A stretch of DNA of 64,000 nt from an uncultured Phocaeicola sp. GTDB taxonomy: Bacteria; Bacteroidota; Bacteroidia; Bacteroidales; Bacteroidaceae. This document shows positions 33,070 to 41,762 of this stretch, piece by piece; position 1 is the stretch's first letter, and the number at the start of each line of letters is the position of its first letter. The notes beneath the pieces are model-generated. The model saw nothing but the letters and a program-made list of their open reading frames with translations. It was not told where the DNA came from and did not search any database. Made by a program: the position numbers and the translations under genes. The stretch is from positions 56,975-120,974 of the forward strand of contig CAPAOL010000003.1 of NCBI GenBank assembly GCA_948579315.1, written 5' to 3'.

Positions 33070-33846
33070 TTATTTTTTGGAAACAGACTGAATGAGTCCT
33101 GCTTTTTGCAGCTTGGAGAACTCATCTTTCGCCTTATTAAGCTGTTTCACAAAAGCATCGTTGGCATGGAGACGGGCAACAACAGCACTCGCCACAATTC
33201 GGGCAGCATCTACATCACTTTGGAAATGATACCCACAAATAACACGACTCTGTCCCATTTCAAATCCTCTTTTCAGAATCTCATTCTGCCTGTCAGGATT
33301 GATTTCTGCCAAAACAAGGGCAGTAGCCCATCCTATGGCTGTATGTCCCGAAGGATAGGAACCGTTCGTTGAAAGTTCTTCCTGCTGTTCGGGATTACAA
33401 GTCATTTCATTGAAAAAACTAAAAGGACGTACACGCATATAATACTCTTTAGCATGACGGGTAGCCAAATCTCCGGCATCCTCTCTCATATTAATAATGA
33501 GCCTATACAGTTCCGGCGTTTTATCCCTCGTTATTTCAATACCAAAAGCCTCCGAAAAGGCAAAGGGAACGCCATCACCATTTACACGGGCATCACTGAC
33601 AGCTTGTTCACCCCTAGGAGTATCCCTTTGCAATTTCCCCCAGTCGTAACGGGCTTTGTCATACAAGAACAAAATACTTCCTGCTTCAGGAGGAGGAGGC
33701 AGTAACTCCAGACTATTGGCAACCTCCGATTCTTCCAAATAATAAAGTTCGGGATTGGTTCTTCTATCCTTTATTTTTTTCTCTTGTGCAAAGATGTTTA
33801 ATGAAATGGCACAAAACACTAGAAGTAAGGCAAACTTTGTTTTCAT
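33070..33846 (-). CDS. Class A non-specific acid phosphatase (PAP2 family)
   Basis: Periplasmic or secreted phosphatase of 258 residues with signal peptide MKTKFALLLVFCAISLNIFAQ. The complete PAP2 signature is visible: KEYYMRVRP (Kx6RP), GSYPSGHT (PSGH), and SRVICGYHFQSD (SRx5Hx3D) with the catalytic His. The spacing is that of bacterial class A acid phosphatases such as PhoN. It would hydrolyse phosphomonoesters outside the inner membrane. It precedes the OprP-like porin gene on the same strand. Confidence 0.93.
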   Translation of the reverse strand: MKTKFALLLVFCAISLNIFAQEKKIKDRRTNPELYYLEESEVANSLELLPPPPEAGSILFLYDKARYDWGKLQRDTPRGEQAVSDARVNGDGVPFAFSEAFGIEITRDKTPELYRLIINMREDAGDLATRHAKEYYMRVRPFSFFNEMTCNPEQQEELSTNGSYPSGHTAIGWATALVLAEINPDRQNEILKRGFEMGQSRVICGYHFQSDVDAARIVASAVVARLHANDAFVKQLNKAKDEFSKLQKAGLIQSVSKK

Positions 33847-33961
33847 GATAAAAGTTTAGTTTAAACGGTTAATTAATAAAATTCAATTGGTTTTTCGAAA
33901 AACATTTTAATCATCTACGGAACGTACGACAAACAATCAGAGTGTCCGCATCTGACGGAAA

Positions 33962-33969
33962 CAAAAGTA
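33962..33969 (-). promoter_or_regulatory. -7 element (TACTTTTG) for the acid phosphatase
   Basis: TACTTTTG on the minus strand matches TAnnTTTG and implies a leader of about 108 bases. No -33 TTTG is visible. The 328-bp gap 33847-34174 holds this element, the terminator at 34055-34090 and nothing else recognised. Confidence 0.45.
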
Positions 33970-34054
33970 GTGTTTGAAATTATCCCGAAAATACCTTTTT
34001 AATCCCGTTTCCTCCTTTTATATGACCAAAACATCCTAGAAGAGAAAAGGAGAA

Positions 34055-34090
34055 AAAAAGGAGAGCCGGAAGTGTTTCAGCACTTCCGGC
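34055..34090 (-). terminator. Intrinsic terminator of the propeller regulator gene
   Basis: GCCGGAAGTG (34065-34074) and CACTTCCGGC (34081-34090) form a perfect 10-bp stem with a six-base loop. On the minus strand TCTCC and a run of seven T's follow. A run of T's also precedes it, so termination on the plus strand is less likely. Confidence 0.8.
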
Positions 34091-34174
34091 AAAAAAGCCA
34101 TTCCTCATAACAAAACAGATACACGAAGCCGGCTCTACGAAATACAATAAATTGAGATAACTCTAAAGATGAAC

Positions 34175-36571
34175 TTATTTTCTTCTTGAATTGATACGGT
34201 CATAAAGCAGATTGATGACTTTACAATCAAACTCCCCATCAGGATAAAGTTGTTCTATTTCTTTCCTTACATTATACTTATGTCTTGTTACCGTTGCCTG
34301 ATCCACATCCAGCACTCTTGAAATAATAGCAGCATCAATATCTTCTATCATCAGAAGTATCGTTATAAAATACCTTTCTTTTCCCCTTCGTTTCATAAAG
34401 GATAATTTACCCAATTCAGGATATTTGTCAGCAAAATCCAAACACACCTGTTTCAGTTCTTGACGCATATCATCCTCTCCCTCTGTTTTTCTGTATCCCA
34501 AGGCATCAAACAGGGTCTTGACTTTTTTGTCAACCTTATGAACGTCCATTTCCAGTTCCTCCCAATTCATCCCGACATCATCCGGATTTATCCCTTTTTT
34601 ATCCATCAGCGCTTTCCGAGTTCCTTTTTTCCGTCTTTTCAAAAGGAAAAGAGCAAGAAAAGCCGATAGCAGCACCGCTATTGACAGGATGATATACAGC
34701 GCATAGGACATCTCTTCTTTTTCTATCGAGATAGGAAGCAAGCCTGATTTACCATCAAAAAGGAATAATCCTGACTTACATCCCAAAACCGCTTTCCGTC
34801 CATTGACGGCAATACAAGACTTGCTAAAAGCCAAATCGCAGAATAATGGTTCTGGGACACCGGCATCATCCAATCCCTTAAAACTCATACCATAATAATA
34901 GAGTATGAAAAAGCCCTCATTAGGATTCTTTTCAAGAGCTCCCGATATTGATTTCACATGTTTCATTGGCAACAAGGTCGCATTTTCTTCATTAACGATT
35001 CCCAACGAGGTATTCAAATATTTATTTCTACCATTCATTATCACACCATAAACACTCTCATACCCTGATAAATCACGTATCTGCCAGAAAGATTCCTGCG
35101 GCCTGTTTAAAGGTCTTCCATACAATCCTTTGTTCAAGGTCGTTACATAAATACTATCCTCATTCTCACAAATTCCGGTAATATAAGCGTCGATAGTATC
35201 TTTCACCCCTTTATCTGACACAACCGGAATAGGAGTTACAATATGGTCCTGCTGTTCATCTATAATACCTAAATATTCCCTAGTACCCACATAAAGACAA
35301 TGTTCCGCGGTGGAATAATAAAGAGAAGTGATATTATTCTGCCCTTTCGTGTTACTGAACTGCAAAAGACACTCCGCTCTATTGCCTTTAATCTTATAAA
35401 GTTTCTTACGCGTAGCAAGAAAGAAAGTATTAGGACTGGTTTCCAAAAATTTTATAATATCATTACCCACAATATCCAAGCCTTCAATCTTTCCTAAAGA
35501 CTTTGATTTGAATTCCGGATGATTATAGACAAACTTATACAGATGTAAACGAAGATCATCGGTAATAAAGAAAATGGAGTCTCCCGTCCTTTTATCACTA
35601 ACCGCCAATACATTATTGTCTAAATCTGCCGAGTTCTGTCGCAAGGCAAAAGAAAGCATAGCCTCTCTGCATGCCAGATGCAGAAAATCTTTCCCCATAA
35701 AGCCTATCTGCCTGGCGATAGTACTGATACCATTCGGCAAATCATATTCTAAAGTGCAACCGTCTTTGACATAAAGTATAGAATTAGCACTGATAAACCA
35801 TTCATCCTTGTCGGGTCCTTGAGCATACAAGTAGCACCGTCCTTTGCGTACAAGCGTCTTTTTTCCATCGGGAGATATCTTAAAAACCGAATTTTCCAAC
35901 AAAGCATATACTGTATCATTATAAACACTGACATTGGTAACCAGAGAATCTATAACAGGTCGTTTAAAGTCCTTTTCAAGATTACGGACAACAAACAACC
36001 CCTGTTCACTAGCCACATATAGTTTTTTTTCCTTTATCACAACCTTATTCACCCCACAGTTTTTACTACATTTCCCTAGTTGAATGGGAGTGAGTTCATG
36101 AGATGTGGAACCATCTTTCAAATTCAATCTAAACAGTCCATTACTAGTCCCCACATACAAACACTGTTTGTCATCATCCAGAGCCATACTATATACCGAA
36201 TAATTCATCCTCTTATTTTTTATGTAGTAAGTCTGGGTCTGCCGAGAGGATTTAGCCAATAGTTTCAAACCGGCATCTCTTGTTCCCACAAACAGAGAAT
36301 CTTCACTATATTCCAATATATCATATATACGCCGGTTGCTATTAATGGAATAGGTCTGGCAATTATTGTTCACTTTTTCTATGATACAACCGTCTTCCTG
36401 ACCAATATAAAGTTTATCCGCATCTGCTGTCGAACGGCTGATACATGATATAGGAGCGTCAAATGTATTGATATTGCAAGTGAGCTTTATAGGTTTCGGA
36501 ACAAGCGCATCCTTGCAGCCTGTCAAACAGAACAAGGCTAATATAAAAAGAAAGTACAAGCTTTTTTTCAT
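34175..36571 (-). CDS. Membrane-spanning propeller one-component regulator with a helix-turn-helix
   Basis: Protein of 798 residues. The N-terminus (MKKSLYFLFILALFCLTGC) has a signal sequence with a lipobox-like TGC at 17-19. Residues about 35-600 are a beta-propeller of Reg_prop-like blades (LYIGQEDGCIIEKVN, SLFVGTRDAGLKLLA, CLYVGTSNGLFRLN, LYVASEQGLFVV). A single membrane helix at about 619-643 (ALYIILSIAVLLSAFLALFLL) is followed by KRRKK and a cytoplasmic tail of about 150 residues. That tail has the helix-turn-helix-like segment IISRVLDVDQATVTRHKYNVRKEI (about 748-772). No kinase, receiver or AraC domain is present, so signal and DNA binding would be in one protein without phosphotransfer. 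It lies downstream of the GH29 operon with its own promoter; the target genes are unknown. Confidence 0.85.
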   Translation of the reverse strand: MKKSLYFLFILALFCLTGCKDALVPKPIKLTCNINTFDAPISCISRSTADADKLYIGQEDGCIIEKVNNNCQTYSINSNRRIYDILEYSEDSLFVGTRDAGLKLLAKSSRQTQTYYIKNKRMNYSVYSMALDDDKQCLYVGTSNGLFRLNLKDGSTSHELTPIQLGKCSKNCGVNKVVIKEKKLYVASEQGLFVVRNLEKDFKRPVIDSLVTNVSVYNDTVYALLENSVFKISPDGKKTLVRKGRCYLYAQGPDKDEWFISANSILYVKDGCTLEYDLPNGISTIARQIGFMGKDFLHLACREAMLSFALRQNSADLDNNVLAVSDKRTGDSIFFITDDLRLHLYKFVYNHPEFKSKSLGKIEGLDIVGNDIIKFLETSPNTFFLATRKKLYKIKGNRAECLLQFSNTKGQNNITSLYYSTAEHCLYVGTREYLGIIDEQQDHIVTPIPVVSDKGVKDTIDAYITGICENEDSIYVTTLNKGLYGRPLNRPQESFWQIRDLSGYESVYGVIMNGRNKYLNTSLGIVNEENATLLPMKHVKSISGALEKNPNEGFFILYYYGMSFKGLDDAGVPEPLFCDLAFSKSCIAVNGRKAVLGCKSGLFLFDGKSGLLPISIEKEEMSYALYIILSIAVLLSAFLALFLLKRRKKGTRKALMDKKGINPDDVGMNWEELEMDVHKVDKKVKTLFDALGYRKTEGEDDMRQELKQVCLDFADKYPELGKLSFMKRRGKERYFITILLMIEDIDAAIISRVLDVDQATVTRHKYNVRKEIEQLYPDGEFDCKVINLLYDRINSRRK

Positions 36572-36651
36572 ATTTTACTCATTTAAGTGATATCGATTAA
36601 ACAAAGGCTTTCTACAATTAATCAAAAAATTGAATATCTGTTATGCTTATG

Positions 36652-36659
36652 CAAATATA
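36652..36659 (-). promoter_or_regulatory. -7 element (TATATTTG) for the propeller regulator gene
   Basis: TATATTTG on the minus strand matches TAnnTTTG, 80 bases before the ATG, so the gene is probably transcribed apart from the GH29 operon. No -33 at proper distance. The 246-bp gap 36572-36817 shows nothing else recognisable. Confidence 0.45.
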
Positions 36660-36817
36660 ATACGTTTTCTCAAAATCCGGAAAGCTCTTAACAGATTATT
36701 AGCTAATTCCTTAATATGCCCTCCATATACAAAAGAAGTTACGTCAAAACCCAGATGATTCTCTCACCCGACTTTTGACATAACTTCTCCTAAAATAAAA
36801 AAATATATTAACCTGAT

Positions 36818-38677
36818 TTATTTCAACAATACTCCTATCTCACCGACAGCAGTTACTGCTTTGTTATTTATTTCGGTAACAGGCTCCAGTTTAAAATAAC
36901 GGGCTGGATAAGTCTTTCCGAAACGTACAAAATAAGGAACAGGATTATGCATGATATTACTGAATTCACCTGTAGCGTCACACTTCATCCAATCCTTACC
37001 ATCCCGGCTGACATAAAAGTTGTATTTATAGATAGTGCCAGTCAGATCCTCCTCCTGTGCAGGAGCATAACTGAAACCGGCTATTTCCACTTCTTTACCC
37101 ATATCAACCACCAAGGGAGTTAAAGTTTCGGTTTTCCAAACAGTTTCCTGTTTTCCATCGATGGCTGCGGCTGCATCCATGCCCACTGTTTTCCAACCAT
37201 CCACCGGGACATCACTCAAGGTTACTTTCATCGTTTTATCAACCAATGGTTCAGCATAATACAAGCCTATGTTACTGATATTGACGGTTCCACGAGCACC
37301 CGTAATTGTCACTCTAACCTTTTCGGCATGACTATCCGAGAAAGGCAACAACCGTTTATATCCCACCGTAGTTCCCTCACCCACATGATGCCATGCGCCA
37401 TTGGCGAACACTTCTACTGTAAAACCTTCCACACGCTGGCCTTTTGTAATATCCTCCTGAATTAAGAAAGTATTAACAAGTGTATTCTTCCTCACCTTAT
37501 ATTCTTTCGTATCTCCTACTTTGGCTGTCCATATCCTATTTCCCTTCTCAACTTTATTATCGGCAAAGGTCTTTTTTATATATTCCGTCAACTCCTTGAT
37601 ACGTTTCACATCATTCTCGTGCATCAAACCACGTTTATCGGGTGGAATATTCAGCAACAAAACAGAGTTACAACCCACAGAACGATAATAAATATTCACC
37701 AAGTTGGCAAGTGAACGAACTTGATTATCCTGTTCGGCATGATAGAACCATCCCGGACGGATAGAAACATCAACTTCAGAAGGATACCAGAACAAATCCG
37801 ATGCTTTAGATACCAATTCACGGCTTCCCAAATCCTTGGACATAGCATTTATGCCCAATCTCTTATAGACTTCATCAGAACCCGGATAAGAATTAGGCAT
37901 CAAAGCCGTTGCACTCCATTCCGTGGTACGTCCCAATCCACCTTCATTACCTACCCAACGCACATCATCGCCCATGATAGCGGTAACTGCCTTAGGTTGA
38001 AGACGACGGATAGTCTTCAAAATAGCGTCCCAATCATATTCCTGCTTCTTTCCGTTAGGTCCTTCGCCGTTAGCTCCATCAAACCATACCTCATGCACTT
38101 CTCCGTAATTGGTAAGCAGTTCAGTCAGCTGTTCGATGAAAAACTTATTATAAGCTTCTCCTTGTCCGTAACATTCCGCATTACGATCCCAAGGAGAAAG
38201 ATAGACTCCGAATTTCAATCCATACTTGTCACAAGCTTTGCGGAGTTCCTGTACCACATCCCCTTTTCCGTTTTTCCATGGAGAAGAAGCAACAGAATGC
38301 TTGGTTGTCCGGGTAGGCCACAAACAGAAACCATCATGATGCTTGGCAGTAATGATAGCCATTTTGAAGCCACCTTCCTTCAGAGCTCTTACCCATTGTT
38401 CACAATCCAATTCGGTAGGATTGAAAATGGCCGGATCTTCTTTACCATCTCCCCATTCACGGCCTGTAAAGGTATTAATACCAAAATGAAGGAAACAAGT
38501 GAATTCCATTTGTTGCCATGCCAACTGTTGCGGTGTAGGCACCAAACGGGAAGCCATATCTATCTTCTGTTCCGTAGTCGCTCCTGCCGGAAAAGCTACG
38601 TGTTTCTCATAATACTCCTGTGCCTGAGTTCCCAGAAAAGCACAAAGTAAGGCTGCGGTTAGAATCGTTTTTCTCAT
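36818..38677 (-). CDS. Alpha-L-fucosidase, GH29, with C-terminal F5/8-type domain
   Basis: Secreted glycosidase of 619 residues; the signal peptide is cleaved near TQAQ (20). The catalytic barrel, about 40-370, shows the GH29 landmarks ECTCFLHFGINTFTGREWGDGKED-like segment at 58-81, ITAKHHDGFCLWPT, KFGVYLSPWDRN and EVWFDGANGEGP, where Asp200 is the expected nucleophile. The C-terminal part (about 480-615) is an F5/8/CBM32-like sandwich (VDMGKEVEIAGFSYAPAQ, YNFYVSRDGKDWMKC, ARYFKLEPVTEINNKAVTAVGEIGV). It is the last gene of the sulfatase-GH20-GH2-GH29 operon, 17 bp after the GH2 stop. Known activity is removal of alpha-linked fucose; the linkage is not predictable here. Confidence 0.93.
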   Translation of the reverse strand: MRKTILTAALLCAFLGTQAQEYYEKHVAFPAGATTEQKIDMASRLVPTPQQLAWQQMEFTCFLHFGINTFTGREWGDGKEDPAIFNPTELDCEQWVRALKEGGFKMAIITAKHHDGFCLWPTRTTKHSVASSPWKNGKGDVVQELRKACDKYGLKFGVYLSPWDRNAECYGQGEAYNKFFIEQLTELLTNYGEVHEVWFDGANGEGPNGKKQEYDWDAILKTIRRLQPKAVTAIMGDDVRWVGNEGGLGRTTEWSATALMPNSYPGSDEVYKRLGINAMSKDLGSRELVSKASDLFWYPSEVDVSIRPGWFYHAEQDNQVRSLANLVNIYYRSVGCNSVLLLNIPPDKRGLMHENDVKRIKELTEYIKKTFADNKVEKGNRIWTAKVGDTKEYKVRKNTLVNTFLIQEDITKGQRVEGFTVEVFANGAWHHVGEGTTVGYKRLLPFSDSHAEKVRVTITGARGTVNISNIGLYYAEPLVDKTMKVTLSDVPVDGWKTVGMDAAAAIDGKQETVWKTETLTPLVVDMGKEVEIAGFSYAPAQEEDLTGTIYKYNFYVSRDGKDWMKCDATGEFSNIMHNPVPYFVRFGKTYPARYFKLEPVTEINNKAVTAVGEIGVLLK

Positions 38678-38694
38678 TTTCCTTTATTACTAGG

Positions 38695-41600
38695 TTATTT
38701 TAATGGACGAATCATAAACTCAAACGTATGCTTCTCCACCGGAACACGATATGGCGGCAATACCCCCGGACCACAAGTCGCAGTACCTACCCCCGACTGT
38801 TCCGCATCTAAGTGAACATTTATAATCCCTGTTCTCTCAAGTTTATTAATATGAGTAGCTTTATCTACATTAGAATCCGTAAATGGAATAACACTGAACT
38901 GAAACACTTTATCCGAACGGAAAGACAAACCTTCTCCTGCCTCATCCGCCAATTCCATCCAACGCACATCCGTACGGTTTCCTGTAGCCTGGGGCTTCAC
39001 ATAATAATGGAACATACGTTCTGCATCTGTATGGTAAATTCCAATACATCCAGACTGATTACGGTCTATATAAGTTTCATGTTCACCACGTCCCAAATAA
39101 GAAACCTTGTTATAGGCATACGGCATTTCAAATGCCAGGCCCACTCTAGCCAATGAAGTAACAGCAGAAGTATCCGGCAGGAAAGTTGTCTTTACTTTTA
39201 ATGCACCATTGCTCTGCAAAGTATATACAAAGGTAGCCATTCCCAACTTTACGCCTTTAGCATTCCATAATTCTACTTCCGCTTTACCACCTGTTTCAGA
39301 TGCTTTGACAAAAGTAGCTTTTTGAATCATATTATCCAAACCTTCTTTCCTCCAAACTTTGGCTCCTCCTGTTTTTTCCCTGCTGTCATTGTCCGTTACA
39401 GGACGATAAAGGCTGAGAACTACAGGAGATGAAAGCATCTCTTTACCTTTATATATATAAGAGCGTAAAGCGCCGGTTGCAGGATCAATATCTATCTTCA
39501 CCTTATCAGCCAATTTGATTTCCGGCGCACGATACCCTTTGTTGGCAGACAGTACAAACTGGTCATAGGCCACTTCGTCATGAGTTCCAATAAAGGGAGT
39601 TTCCTTATCAGGCGTCCAAGACAGATTCAAATAAGCCTCACGAATCGTAGAAGGCAACTTTACAGCACCCAAAGAGAATGTTACAACCTCATGAGGGGCA
39701 CAGTCTGCTTTTCGAGTTCCTTCTGCTATCACTTTCCCATCATCCCCCATGACCTGCCAGTGCAACGTATAGGCATTCAAATTGGTAAAGTCATACCAGT
39801 TCTTGACTTCCACTGTCAGCTTCTTAGGATCGGTCAGTGCCGATTTGATATATTGATACTCTTTCTTCACTTCAATGAGATGCGGATGCGGTTCGCGGGC
39901 TGCATTGACCAACCCGTTACAACAGAAATTGCCAAAGCTGGGCACATCCTTCGGACCATAATCCCCACCATAACTCCAATACCATTTACCATCCTTATCT
40001 ATCTCGCGGAAAGATTGATCCACCCAATCCCAGATACAACCTCCCTGAACAATCGGTTCGGTTTCGAATACATGCATATATTCCTTTAATCCTCCGCCAC
40101 TATTACCCATAGTATGCAGATACTCTGTCATGATGAAAGGACGATAGACTTTAGGTTCTGTCTGGCGGGCATAGGCCATGAGTTCTTCCACGCTGCGATA
40201 CATACGGCAATAGATATCGGTATTATAATTCTGTTCGGCCCGTTCATATTGTACAGGACGACTTTTCTCCACTGACTTCATCCAGTCATATGTACGTTCG
40301 AAGTTAATACCGTTTCCGGCTTCATTCCCCAATGACCAGATGACGATAGCCGGATGATTCTTGGAACGCTCATACATACGTTGGGTACGATCCATGTGGG
40401 CAGGCAACCAAGTGGAATCTTTGGCCAATGAAGCAGGTCCATACCCCATGCCATGTGATTCAATATTAGCTTCATCTATCATATAAAGTCCATAACGATC
40501 ACAAAGCTGATACCAATAAGGATGGGTAGGATAGTGCGAATTGCGGACCGTATTGATATTATGCTGTTTCATCAATTTGATATCTTTTTCCATCAGTTCC
40601 TTGCTTACAGTCCGTCCTAATTGGGAATGTTCATGACGGTTCGTTCCCTTTACCAAGACCGGCACACCATTGATGCAAAAACGTCCGTCCTTAATTTCCG
40701 AAGTGCGGAAACCTACTTCACATCCGGTAAGTTCCGTTACTTTACCTGTTACATCTTTCAATTCCAGGATCAGCGTATAAAGATTCGGATGCTCAGCACT
40801 CCAGACTTCCACATCCGGCAAACTTTGTTCATCCAACTTCAAGAAATGGCTCAATCCCTTCGATTTGATAGGATATTCACCTTGCAGAACCGCCTTACCG
40901 GTTTTATCTTCCAGTCGGTAAGCAAAGGTAGTCATGGAAGTAGAAGGTCCTTCAATGGTAGCTTCCAAACCGAAAATACCTTCTTTATATTGTTGTTTGT
41001 CTAGAGAAGAGGTTACTTTGTAATCGGCTATATACTGTTTAGGAGTGCTGTAAAGATACACATCACGTTCAATACCACTCAACCGCCACATATCCTGGCA
41101 CTCCAAATACGAACCGGCACTCCAACGGTAAACCTCCAATGCCACCGTATTCTCACCTTTCTTCAATTTATCAGTGATATCCCATTCGGCCGGTGTCTTT
41201 GAACCTTGATTATAGCCCAACAGATGTCCGTTCACCCAAATATAGTAAAAAGAAATCACTCCTTCACAACAGATAACCACACGGCGGTCTTCCCAATCGG
41301 CAGGAATTGTAAAGGTACGTCTGTAGGAACCGACTTCATTCTCTTTATATGGAACTAAAGGCGGATTCTTTTTAAAATGGAACAGTTTGTCATCGAACTC
41401 ATAGGTTTCGTTTACATAAATAGCTGTTCCATATCCTTGACGTTCCCAATTGCCGGGAACCTGAATATCCGCCCATCCTCCTGTATAAAACTCCGGTTTA
41501 TAAAAATCCTTCGGACGGTTATCGGGATTCTTTACCCAATGGAATTTCCAACTACCGTTCAGACTCATGTAATAAGGAGAAGATTCATAATCTCCGTTAC

Positions 41601-41754
41601 GGATATCAGATACGGTTTGATAAGGCCACACATAAGTATGAGGGGCCAGTTTGTTCAGTCCGACAGCATATTGGCTCTGCCATTCGGGTTGTTGTTGCGC
41701 CATTATTGGAAATATAACCAGAGCAGCCAAAAAATATAATAATGTATTTCTCAT
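38695..41754 (-). CDS. Beta-galactosidase, GH2 (LacZ-type domain order)
   Basis: Secreted enzyme of 1019 residues with a signal peptide ending IMAQ (20). The five LacZ-like domains can be followed: jelly roll at about 55-235 (VPGNWERQGYGTAIYVNETYEF), an immunoglobulin-like domain, the catalytic barrel from about 350 to 640 (RFCINGVPVLVKGTNRHEH, NTVRNSHYPTHPYWYQLCDRYGLYMIDEANIESHG, IVIWSLGNEAGNG with acid/base Glu478, MTEYLHTMGNSGGG with nucleophile Glu544, CIWDWVDQS), then further sandwich domains and the C-terminal Bgal_small_N domain. It starts 8 bp after the GH20 stop. Expected activity is on terminal beta-linked galactose of the glycan targeted by PUL 2. Confidence 0.95.
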   Translation of the reverse strand: MRNTLLYFLAALVIFPIMAQQQPEWQSQYAVGLNKLAPHTYVWPYQTVSDIRNGDYESSPYYMSLNGSWKFHWVKNPDNRPKDFYKPEFYTGGWADIQVPGNWERQGYGTAIYVNETYEFDDKLFHFKKNPPLVPYKENEVGSYRRTFTIPADWEDRRVVICCEGVISFYYIWVNGHLLGYNQGSKTPAEWDITDKLKKGENTVALEVYRWSAGSYLECQDMWRLSGIERDVYLYSTPKQYIADYKVTSSLDKQQYKEGIFGLEATIEGPSTSMTTFAYRLEDKTGKAVLQGEYPIKSKGLSHFLKLDEQSLPDVEVWSAEHPNLYTLILELKDVTGKVTELTGCEVGFRTSEIKDGRFCINGVPVLVKGTNRHEHSQLGRTVSKELMEKDIKLMKQHNINTVRNSHYPTHPYWYQLCDRYGLYMIDEANIESHGMGYGPASLAKDSTWLPAHMDRTQRMYERSKNHPAIVIWSLGNEAGNGINFERTYDWMKSVEKSRPVQYERAEQNYNTDIYCRMYRSVEELMAYARQTEPKVYRPFIMTEYLHTMGNSGGGLKEYMHVFETEPIVQGGCIWDWVDQSFREIDKDGKWYWSYGGDYGPKDVPSFGNFCCNGLVNAAREPHPHLIEVKKEYQYIKSALTDPKKLTVEVKNWYDFTNLNAYTLHWQVMGDDGKVIAEGTRKADCAPHEVVTFSLGAVKLPSTIREAYLNLSWTPDKETPFIGTHDEVAYDQFVLSANKGYRAPEIKLADKVKIDIDPATGALRSYIYKGKEMLSSPVVLSLYRPVTDNDSREKTGGAKVWRKEGLDNMIQKATFVKASETGGKAEVELWNAKGVKLGMATFVYTLQSNGALKVKTTFLPDTSAVTSLARVGLAFEMPYAYNKVSYLGRGEHETYIDRNQSGCIGIYHTDAERMFHYYVKPQATGNRTDVRWMELADEAGEGLSFRSDKVFQFSVIPFTDSNVDKATHINKLERTGIINVHLDAEQSGVGTATCGPGVLPPYRVPVEKHTFEFMIRPLK

Positions 41755-41762
41755 ATATCTAT

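Noticed and set aside
37721..38650. 309-codon plus-strand frame opposite the GH29 gene
   Set aside because: Shadow of the fucosidase; no recognisable protein family.
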